From positions 1 through 6,150 of the forward strand of contig JAFQNU010000176.1 in NCBI GenBank assembly GCA_017420825.1: a stretch of DNA of 6,150 nt. Reading direction: 5' to 3'. The translations under genes were made by a program, and so were the position numbers. The notes beneath the pieces are model-generated. The model was given only the letters and a program-made list of their open reading frames with translations. It did not search any database and was not told the origin of the DNA. This stretch comes from Clostridia bacterium (GTDB taxonomy: Bacteria; Bacillota; Clostridia; UBA1381). Below are positions 1-5,320 of this stretch, one piece after another (within the stretch, counting starts at the first letter, position 1; every line of letters starts with the position of its first letter).

Positions 1-16
1 TAATTTTAAAAATATC

Positions 17-45
17 TTGAAATTTTAAATAAAATTTGATATAAT
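17..45 (+). promoter_or_regulatory. Strong sigma-A-type promoter for the glycosyltransferase gene
   Basis: The -35 box TTGAAA (17-22, five of six consensus bases) is followed by an ideal 17-base spacer and a perfect TATAAT -10 box (40-45). A TG at 37-38 makes this an extended -10 as well. The upstream bases are almost pure A/T and could act as an UP element. Transcription would start near position 52, giving a leader of about 85 bases before the preferred start codon at 137. This is read directly from the sequence; activity is inferred. Confidence 0.8.
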
Positions 46-94
46 TATTGTATATATTATATTACTAAACAGTATATTTTTCAATAGTAAATTT

Positions 95-112
95 TAATTT
101 TCATGAAAATTA
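95..112. repeat. 18-bp perfect palindrome in the leader
   Basis: TAATTTTCATGAAAATTA reads the same on both strands. It lies about 50 bases downstream of the -10 box and ends 24 bases before the ATG at 137. It could be an operator for a dimeric regulator. It could also form a weak RNA hairpin with a 7-bp A/U stem and a CAUG loop. No known box was recognised, and A/T-rich composition makes chance palindromes more likely. Confidence 0.45.
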
Positions 113-118
113 GATATG

Positions 119-126
119 AAAGGCGG
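119..126 (+). promoter_or_regulatory. Ribosome binding site that selects the start at 137
   Basis: AAAGGCGG lies 10 bases before the ATG at 137. It sits inside the longer reading frame that opens with an ATG at 116, and that upstream ATG has no purine-rich site before it. This supports 137 as the true start. Confidence 0.65.
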
Positions 127-136
127 AATTTTTGTT

Positions 137-1246
137 ATGAAATGTCTTGTAATGTCAGTAAAGGCGGGTTTTGGACACCATTCGACAGGACAGGCGGTAA
201 TGGATTATCTGACCGATAAAGGTGTTGAATGTGTTATGCTTGACACCTTTGAATATATTAATCCGAGATTATCTGAGTCAATATCGGATGGTTATCTTTT
301 CTCAACAAAATATTTACCTGACGTTTATGGAAAGGCATATACCTTGCTTGATAAACGTGAGGAAGAGTATGACAAGCTGTCTCCTGTTACGGTTGTATCC
401 AAGCTTGTAACAAGAAAGCTTAAGGATTTTGTTGTTGACTATAAACCTGATGTTGTAATAGGAACTCACAGCTATGCCTGCCTTTTGATGACTTTTTTAA
501 AGGAGAAGGAATACATATGCTGTCCGACCTTTGGTATAGTTACGGATTTTACAGTGCATCCGTTTTGGGAAAGCACAAAAATAGATTATTATGTAACAGC
601 TGATGCACTTTTAAATAATCAAATGAATAAAAAGGGTATTCCGACTGAAAAAATTTTGCCGTACGGCATACCTATAAAGCAAAAATTTTCAACAAAGCTT
701 GACAAGGCAGAGGCGTGTGAAAAGCTTGGGATTGACGATAAATTCACTGTGCTCATGATGATGGGTTCAATGGGCTTTGGAAATATATCTGCATGTCTTG
801 AAAAAATTGATGAGCTTGATACTGAATTTCAGGTTTTATGTGTGTGCGGAAACAACAAAAAGGCAAAAAAAGAAATAGATGACCATGTATGGAAAAAGAG
901 TGTAGTAACATATGATTTTATAGATTATATAGACCTGTTGATGGATGCGTCAGATTGTATTATAACCAAGCCGGGAGGTTTGACAACATCAGAACTGCTT
1001 GCAAAAAAATTGCCTGCAATTTTACTAAATCCAATTCCCGGACAGGAGGACAGAAATCTTGAGTTTTTAGTAAACAGTGGCGTTGCGATGATGTCAACTC
1101 AAACATTCCCTGTTGATGAGGCTTTGTATGAGCTTATGAACAATAAATGGAGGATGGATTTAATTAAAGAAAGTGTCGAGCATATTGGAAAGCCTGATTC
1201 AACAAAGAAATTATGTGAGTTTGTACTTGAAAAATGTCAAAAATAG
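137..1246 (+). CDS. MGDG synthase / MurG-like glycosyltransferase (probable glycolipid glycosyltransferase)
   Basis: This 369-residue GT28-type (GT-B fold) enzyme probably moves a sugar from a UDP-sugar to diacylglycerol or a related lipid at the inner face of the membrane, as in the UgtP/MGDG synthase family. The N-terminal half has the family's glycine-rich opening GFGH (11-14), followed by H15, and the block TDFTVHPFW (136-144). The C-terminal half has a glycine loop MGSMGFG (209-215). It also has the nucleotide-sugar motif KPGG (278-281) followed by TTSE, then PGQEDRN (301-307). There is no signal peptide or membrane span, which fits a peripheral membrane enzyme, and the length is typical. 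The start at 137 is chosen over an in-frame ATG at 116 because the Shine-Dalgarno sequence lies between them and family proteins begin close to this motif. It has its own strong promoter. MurG proper is less likely because of the HPFW block. Acceptor and sugar cannot be read from sequence. Confidence 0.88.
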   Translation: MKCLVMSVKAGFGHHSTGQAVMDYLTDKGVECVMLDTFEYINPRLSESISDGYLFSTKYLPDVYGKAYTLLDKREEEYDKLSPVTVVSKLVTRKLKDFVVDYKPDVVIGTHSYACLLMTFLKEKEYICCPTFGIVTDFTVHPFWESTKIDYYVTADALLNNQMNKKGIPTEKILPYGIPIKQKFSTKLDKAEACEKLGIDDKFTVLMMMGSMGFGNISACLEKIDELDTEFQVLCVCGNNKKAKKEIDDHVWKKSVVTYDFIDYIDLLMDASDCIITKPGGLTTSELLAKKLPAILLNPIPGQEDRNLEFLVNSGVAMMSTQTFPVDEALYELMNNKWRMDLIKESVEHIGKPDSTKKLCEFVLEKCQK

Positions 1247-1298
1247 CAAATATTTTGAGATAATTTGTTAACTATTTGAAAATTGTTTAAAAATTTAG

Positions 1299-1318
1299 AG
1301 TTTTTTTGCAAAAAAACT
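1299..1318. repeat. 20-bp perfect palindrome beside the second promoter
   Basis: AGTTTTTTTGCAAAAAAACT is self-complementary over 20 bases, and two outer base pairs resume after one mismatch on each side. Its right end touches the -35 box of the promoter candidate at 1318-1346, a position suited to an operator or a bent-DNA site. As an intrinsic terminator for the upstream gene it is poor: the stem is almost entirely A/U and no U-tract follows. Confidence 0.45.
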
Positions 1319-1346
1319 GTACAAAAGAGATATTTTGTGATAAAAT
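1318..1346 (+). promoter_or_regulatory. Candidate promoter for the regulator-ftsEX operon
   Basis: TGTACA (1318-1323, four of six -35 bases) is separated by 17 bases from TAAAAT (1341-1346, five of six -10 bases). A TG at 1338-1339 gives an extended -10. Transcription would begin near 1353, about 38 bases before the preferred start codon. No other spacing in this gap gave a better pair. The downstream genes are spaced too tightly for further obvious promoters until after the peptidase gene. Confidence 0.5.
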
Positions 1347-1355
1347 TAAAATGAT

Positions 1356-1365
1356 ATACATGTAT
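1356..1365. repeat. 10-bp palindrome near the predicted transcription start
   Basis: ATACATGTAT is a perfect inverted repeat just downstream of the -10 box and upstream of the ribosome binding site. A regulator bound here would block early transcription, so it is a possible autoregulatory operator. It is short enough to be chance. Confidence 0.25.
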
Positions 1366-1378
1366 CGTTATGAAAAAT

Positions 1379-1384
1379 GGAGGG
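1379..1384 (+). promoter_or_regulatory. Ribosome binding site that selects the start at 1391
   Basis: GGAGGG lies 6 bases before the ATG at 1391 and only 3 bases before the adjacent ATG at 1388. The in-frame ATG at 1370 lies upstream of this site and has no Shine-Dalgarno sequence of its own. Confidence 0.7.
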
Positions 1385-1390
1385 ATTATG

Positions 1391-2476
1391 ATGATAAGTA
1401 AGGCGTTTGGGAATATTGTTTCACAGATGGCAGAGGTGTTTCCTAAGAGATTTGGTATAGCTGATGCCCATGGTATGGTGTTTGCTGCAAACGGCCCGGA
1501 GGTTTCAGAGGAGATTATAGAAGAACTTGCATATGCAATACCAAGCGATGATAAGCTGTATTTTAAAAATGGTTATACAGTTAAACTTATTTCAGGGAAG
1601 CCATATCCTGAATATGTTGTATATGTTGAGGGTGTTGATGAAATATCAAAGTATTGTTGTAATGCGGTAACTGTTGCAGCTAACAACGTAAGACTTTACT
1701 ATGATGAAAAGTATGACAAAACAATCTTTATGCAAAATATTATTTTTGATAATATGCTTGCATACGATTTTTATCAGAAGGCTCACGAGTTGCATATTGA
1801 CACAGAAGTACCAAGAGCGGTATTTTATATCAAGGTGCAGAAGAAGGGTGAGCAGGCAATATATGATGTTATAAGAAATATGTTCCCGGATAAGGAAAAG
1901 GACTTTATAGTAAATATTGATACTGAGAATATTGTTCTTATCAAGGAGTTAAAGGAAGCGCTTTCATCTGCTGAGCTTGAGGAAATGGCTAAAACTATTT
2001 TGGATAATGTTAATGCTGAGTCAATGAACAAGGTTTTAATTGGTATAAGCAGAGTTGCTATGAACATTAATGAGCTTAATAACGCTTATAAGGAATCACA
2101 GGTTGCTATTGAGGTAGGAAAGGTATTTGATGAAGAAAAATACATTCTAAACTATGAAAACCTTGGTATTGGCAGACATATTTATCAACTTCCTACTAAG
2201 CTTTGTGAGCTGTTTTTGTCAGAAGTTCTTAAAAAAGGCGATATTACCCTTCTTGACAGTGAAACAATACTTACAATCAATAAATTCTTTGAAAATGATT
2301 TAAATGTATCAGAAACATCAAGACAGCTATTTGTACACAGAAATACACTTGTGTACAGACTTGAGAAAATTAATAAGCTCACCGGATTGGATCTTCGTAA
2401 GTTTGACCAGGCAATTGTATTTAAGGTTGCTATGATGGTGCATAAGTACCTTGAGTCAAATGCAATGAAGAAATAA
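1391..2476 (+). CDS. CdaR/PucR-family transcriptional regulator
   Basis: This 361-residue protein has the layout of the CdaR/PucR family. Residues 1 to about 110 form a small sensor-like region, including FGIADAHGMVFAANGPEV and later VYVEGVDEISKY, perhaps PAS-like. The middle, about 130-245, resembles the degenerate GGDEF-like domain of CdaR proteins and ends with the typical GISR...AYKESQVAIEVG stretch. The C-terminus is a PucR-type helix-turn-helix: residues from N305 read NVSETSRQLFVHRNTLVYRL, followed by EKINKLTGLDL. No membrane segment is present, so it should be a cytoplasmic DNA-binding protein. The N-terminal part is not a clear match to the sugar-diacid recognition domain of CdaR, so the ligand is unknown. 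The start at 1391 (or 1388) is preferred over 1370 because GGAGGG lies between them. Only 16 bases separate it from ftsE, which indicates co-transcription. Confidence 0.85.
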   Translation: MISKAFGNIVSQMAEVFPKRFGIADAHGMVFAANGPEVSEEIIEELAYAIPSDDKLYFKNGYTVKLISGKPYPEYVVYVEGVDEISKYCCNAVTVAANNVRLYYDEKYDKTIFMQNIIFDNMLAYDFYQKAHELHIDTEVPRAVFYIKVQKKGEQAIYDVIRNMFPDKEKDFIVNIDTENIVLIKELKEALSSAELEEMAKTILDNVNAESMNKVLIGISRVAMNINELNNAYKESQVAIEVGKVFDEEKYILNYENLGIGRHIYQLPTKLCELFLSEVLKKGDITLLDSETILTINKFFENDLNVSETSRQLFVHRNTLVYRLEKINKLTGLDLRKFDQAIVFKVAMMVHKYLESNAMKK

Positions 2477-2492
2477 TTATTCGGGTGGTAGT

Positions 2493-3182
2493 ATGATAGA
2501 ATTTAAAGACGTCACAAAGGAGTATGATAACGGTACTCTTGCACTTGACGAGGTTAACCTCAAAATTGAAAACGGGGAGTTTGTATTTCTTGTAGGTTCA
2601 AGCGGTGCGGGTAAGACAACGGTAACAAAAATACTCATGCGTGAGGAAAATGTAACTTCAGGACAAGTGTACCTATATGGTGAAGATATAACAAAAATTT
2701 CACAAAAGGAAATTCCGTATCTTAGAAGAAAGATGGGCGTTGTTTTTCAGGATTTCAGACTTTTAGAAGACAGAACTGTATATGAAAATGTTGAATTTGC
2801 AATGCGTATAGTCGGAGCATCAAGACGTGAAATAAGAAGAAGAGTTCCTGTTGTTTTAAATATGGTAGGTTTGAATTATAAAGCAAAGATGCTTCCTAAA
2901 GAGCTTTCGGGAGGAGAACAGCAAAGAGTGGCTCTTGCGCGTGCGCTTGTAAATAATCCCTCTATTCTTATTGCGGACGAGCCGACAGGAAACTTAAACC
3001 CAAAAACTGCTATGGAAATCATGGAAATTCTTGATAATATAAACCAGATGGGAACAACAATAATTATGGCAACACACGCGAAGGAAATAGTTGATGTTAT
3101 GAAAAAACGTGTTGTTGAAATTCGTGATGGCAAGGTTGTCAGAGACGAGGTTGGAGGTGAGTACAATGTTCAACCTGTCTAA
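2493..3182 (+). CDS. ftsE: Cell division ATP-binding protein FtsE
   Basis: This is the cytoplasmic ATPase of the FtsEX complex, which uses ATP hydrolysis to drive FtsX and thereby switch on peptidoglycan hydrolases outside the cell. The 229-residue length is typical. All ABC ATPase motifs are present: A-loop Y11, Walker A GSSGAGKT (35-42), Q-loop Q86 within FQDFRLL, a hallmark of FtsE, ABC signature LSGGEQQR (138-145), Walker B ILIADEP (158-164) with catalytic E163, a D-loop-like GNLNP, and the switch H195. No key residue is missing. GGTGG (2484-2488) precedes the ATG by 4 bases. The gene follows the regulator after 16 bases, and its last 17 bases overlap ftsX, which points to coupled translation. 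Confidence 0.96.
   Translation: MIEFKDVTKEYDNGTLALDEVNLKIENGEFVFLVGSSGAGKTTVTKILMREENVTSGQVYLYGEDITKISQKEIPYLRRKMGVVFQDFRLLEDRTVYENVEFAMRIVGASRREIRRRVPVVLNMVGLNYKAKMLPKELSGGEQQRVALARALVNNPSILIADEPTGNLNPKTAMEIMEILDNINQMGTTIIMATHAKEIVDVMKKRVVEIRDGKVVRDEVGGEYNVQPV
3153..3160 (+). promoter_or_regulatory. ftsX ribosome binding site inside ftsE
   Basis: GGAGGTGA ends 5 bases before the ATG at 3166. It decides the ftsX start: the reading frame is open back to an ATG at 3109 inside ftsE, but a start there would add 19 residues and lacks such a site. Its position within the ftsE coding region suggests translational coupling. Confidence 0.8.
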
Positions 3183-4065
3183 GGTAAGATATTCTGTATC
3201 ACAGGCAAAGAAAAACTTAATCAGAAATGGTCTTATGAGTATAGCATCATTGTTTACTATAACCTGTTGCTTACTGATTCTCGGATTGTTTACCGTTATT
3301 TCAATAAATGTAAACTCATATACCGAGCAGATGAAGGATCAGTGTGAAGTACAGCTTTATATGACAAACGGAATAACAGATGAGAGAATTACTCAGATTG
3401 GTGAAGAAATAGTCGCTGTTTCTAATGTAAAAGCATTTGAGCTTTATACAAGAGAAGAGTTGTATAATTATGCCATGAATGATGTATTTAAGGGCAGAGA
3501 GGAATTAATCGGAGAATACACTGAGGAGGATAACCCATTTTCTGACTCATATAAAATAACTCTTGCTGATATTTCACTTACAGAGCAGACTGTGTCAGAG
3601 CTTTCGAAAATAGCTGATGTTGACCATATTGAGAATAAGCAGGATATGACAAATATTGTTCTTACTGTTTCGAATGTTGTAAAAAAGGTGAGCATTGTTA
3701 TAATGATAATTTTGTTATTAGTATCTATGGTTATTATATCAAACACTGTTCGTCTCACAGTTTTTAACAGAAGAAAAGAAATTAATATTATGAAGTATAT
3801 AGGTGCAACAGATGCATTTATCAGAATACCTTTTGTAATAGAGGGTGTTATGATAGGAATTATCGGAGCATTATTATCATTTGGAATGATTTCATGGGGA
3901 TATATAGCTTTGAGTAAAATGTATTTGAATTCAGGCTTTGATGTGGTAGAGCTTGTTTCGTATACACAGCTTGCACCATTTATAGGTATATTGTTTGTGC
4001 TTTTTGGCTGTCTTATCGGAGTGATAGGCAGTGCCATATCTATGAATAAATACTTAAAAGTATAA
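3166..4065 (+). CDS. ftsX: Cell division protein FtsX (permease-like ABC membrane subunit)
   Basis: FtsX is the membrane partner of FtsE; it carries the ATPase cycle to a murein hydrolase or its activator outside the cell. The 299 residues show the family layout. A short cytoplasmic N-terminus (RYSVSQAKKNLIRNG) leads to TM1 (about 24-47). An extracellular domain (about 48-168) contains the conserved NPFSDSYKI (123-131). TM2 is at about 172-195. A cytoplasmic loop has RRKEINIMKYIGATDAF (202-218), the part expected to contact FtsE. TM3 (about 223-249) and TM4 (about 269-292) follow. The start at 3166 is set by the upstream GGAGGTGA and matches the usual FtsX N-terminus. It overlaps ftsE by 17 bases and is followed after 12 bases by the peptidase gene, its likely extracellular partner. 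Confidence 0.94.
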   Translation: MFNLSKVRYSVSQAKKNLIRNGLMSIASLFTITCCLLILGLFTVISINVNSYTEQMKDQCEVQLYMTNGITDERITQIGEEIVAVSNVKAFELYTREELYNYAMNDVFKGREELIGEYTEEDNPFSDSYKITLADISLTEQTVSELSKIADVDHIENKQDMTNIVLTVSNVVKKVSIVIMIILLLVSMVIISNTVRLTVFNRRKEINIMKYIGATDAFIRIPFVIEGVMIGIIGALLSFGMISWGYIALSKMYLNSGFDVVELVSYTQLAPFIGILFVLFGCLIGVIGSAISMNKYLKV

Positions 4066-4077
4066 TGGGAGTGTAAT

Positions 4078-5223
4078 ATGTTAAAGAAGAATCTTTCTCT
4101 CTTTTTCTCTGTACTTTTTATGTTTACCTCTGTTATCGGGGCGGATGCTGCGAGAAGTGTTTCAGAATTGAAGGAGCAGATGCAAAAGAGAAATGAGTCG
4201 ATAAAGCAAACAGAAAAAGAAATAAATTCAAAGCTTGCAGAAAAAAATGCCGAGCTTGAGAAGCGAAACAGTCTTGATATACAAATAACTGCTTTGCTTG
4301 ATGATATATCAGACGTTGAAGCTGTAATAAATGAAAAACAGGCAGAGATTGATGAAAAAAATGTACAGATAGAACAGCTTGCAAATCAGATAGCACAAAA
4401 TAAACAGCGCCTTGGTCAGAGACTAAAGGTAATGTATGAATATGGAGCTACATCATATCTTGAACTTTTACTTGAGTCAAATGGTTTAAGCGACCTTATA
4501 ACAAGAATTTCTGTTATAAAAAGTGTTTATAATTATGACAGGGCGGTTATAGATGACTATGCCAATTCAAAAACCGAATTAGAGTCAGCAAGACAGCTTG
4601 TTATAAATGAACAAAGCGAGCAGGTTGAGGCAAAAAAAATATTAGATGGAAAAATGTCCAATCTTGAAGGCTTAAAGCAGGAAAAGCAGAGAATAATTGA
4701 CTCTTTAAACAGCGATATTGAAAGTCTTAAAAGAGAAGAAAAGAAGATGGAGGACGATTATGCACAGCTTGAGAGAGAATTAAACTCTGCCCTTTCGGCA
4801 TCATCAAAATCGTCGGCACCTGCATATTCAGGTAATGGAAAATTTGCATGGCCGTCTGCAAGCTCTACAAGGGTGACGTCGGAGTTTGGATATAGAATAC
4901 ATCCGATTTCAGGTACAAGGAGTCTGCACAGGGGAATGGATATCGGAGCAGGTCTTGGTACGAATGTGCTTGCTGCTGAAGCAGGAACTGTTGTAACGGC
5001 AGGCTGGAATAACAGCTATGGATATTACATAACCATCAACCATGGTGGCGGATATGTTACGTTGTATGCACATAACTCCAAGCTTCTTGTTTCAAAGGGA
5101 CAAAAGGTAACAAGAGGTCAGGCTATAGCAAAATGCGGTTCGACAGGCAACTCGACAGGCCCTCATATACATTTTGAGGTCAGAGTTAATGGTGAATTGA
5201 AAAATCCGAGAAATTATTTGTAA
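4078..5223 (+). CDS. Secreted coiled-coil M23/LytM murein endopeptidase (EnvC-like)
   Basis: This 381-residue protein probably cuts peptidoglycan cross-links or stem peptides outside the membrane under FtsEX control. A signal peptide (1-24, KK then a hydrophobic core) ends with a likely cleavage after ADA (22-24). Residues about 26-235 are rich in E, K, Q and L with heptad character, as in EnvC, PcsB and CwlO coiled coils. They include the hinge-like stretch YGATSYLELLLESNGLSDLI (122-141). A Ser/Ala/Pro linker (about 238-252) leads to the LytM domain (about 256-381). By analogy with LytM, zinc ligands H284, D288 and H365 and catalytic H332 and H363 are all present (HRGMD, YAH, HIHFE). It should therefore be an active enzyme, unlike E. 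coli EnvC, whose LytM domain is degenerate and only activates amidases. GGGAG (4067-4071) lies 6 bases before the ATG. It sits 12 bases after ftsX, so partnership is inferred from order and the shared architecture. Confidence 0.92.
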   Translation: MLKKNLSLFFSVLFMFTSVIGADAARSVSELKEQMQKRNESIKQTEKEINSKLAEKNAELEKRNSLDIQITALLDDISDVEAVINEKQAEIDEKNVQIEQLANQIAQNKQRLGQRLKVMYEYGATSYLELLLESNGLSDLITRISVIKSVYNYDRAVIDDYANSKTELESARQLVINEQSEQVEAKKILDGKMSNLEGLKQEKQRIIDSLNSDIESLKREEKKMEDDYAQLERELNSALSASSKSSAPAYSGNGKFAWPSASSTRVTSEFGYRIHPISGTRSLHRGMDIGAGLGTNVLAAEAGTVVTAGWNNSYGYYITINHGGGYVTLYAHNSKLLVSKGQKVTRGQAIAKCGSTGNSTGPHIHFEVRVNGELKNPRNYL

Positions 5224-5228
5224 TAAAT

Positions 5229-5255
5229 TTGCCGCAGGAGTTTGTTCTGCGGCAA
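5229..5255 (+). terminator. GC-rich hairpin after the M23 gene (leaky terminator or processing site)
   Basis: TTGCCGCAG (5229-5237) pairs perfectly with CTGCGGCAA (5247-5255) around a 9-base loop, starting 5 bases after the stop codon. This is a strong, local structure in AT-rich DNA, but it is followed by ATTAGTATAG rather than a run of U, so full intrinsic termination is doubtful. It may lower expression of the downstream protease gene or protect the 3' end of the upstream message. Confidence 0.5.
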
Positions 5256-5305
5256 TTAGTATAGTTATGATAAGAAATGCATAGAATATAGCATTTAACA
5301 ATTTT

Positions 5306-5311
5306 AGGAGG
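5306..5311 (+). promoter_or_regulatory. Ribosome binding site for the TTG-started protease
   Basis: A full AGGAGG lies 9 bases before TTG at 5321. The same frame upstream meets a TAG at 5282 with no ATG or GTG between, so this site makes TTG the most likely start. Confidence 0.75.
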
Positions 5312-5320
5312 CGTTTTAAA

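Noticed and set aside
222..410. A 62-codon + strand frame inside the glycosyltransferase gene
   Set aside because: It lies out of frame within a gene with clear family motifs and has no convincing signal of its own.
1299..1318. Intrinsic terminator for the glycosyltransferase gene
   Set aside because: The palindrome has an almost pure A/T stem, essentially no loop as written, and no U-tract after it. It fits a DNA site better than a terminator.
3468..4037. A 189-codon open frame on the minus strand opposite ftsX
   Set aside because: It is wholly antisense to a well-supported ftsX, shows no recognisable domain, and is explained by the codon use of the + strand gene. The other minus-strand frames at 1825-2067, 2185-2382, 2876-3166, 4133-4396, 5092-5427, 5598-5822 and 5734-5976 are rejected on the same grounds; the one at 5092-5427 also spans the intergenic hairpin.
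4632..4639. Run of eight A in the peptidase gene as a possible slippage or frameshift site
   Set aside because: The frame continues intact with a complete LytM domain after it, and similar A runs are common in this AT-rich DNA; nothing indicates a functional shift.
5130..5165. Short direct repeat TCGACAGGC occurring twice, three bases apart
   Set aside because: It encodes the conserved GSTGNSTGPH segment of M23 peptidases, so the repeat is explained by the protein sequence.
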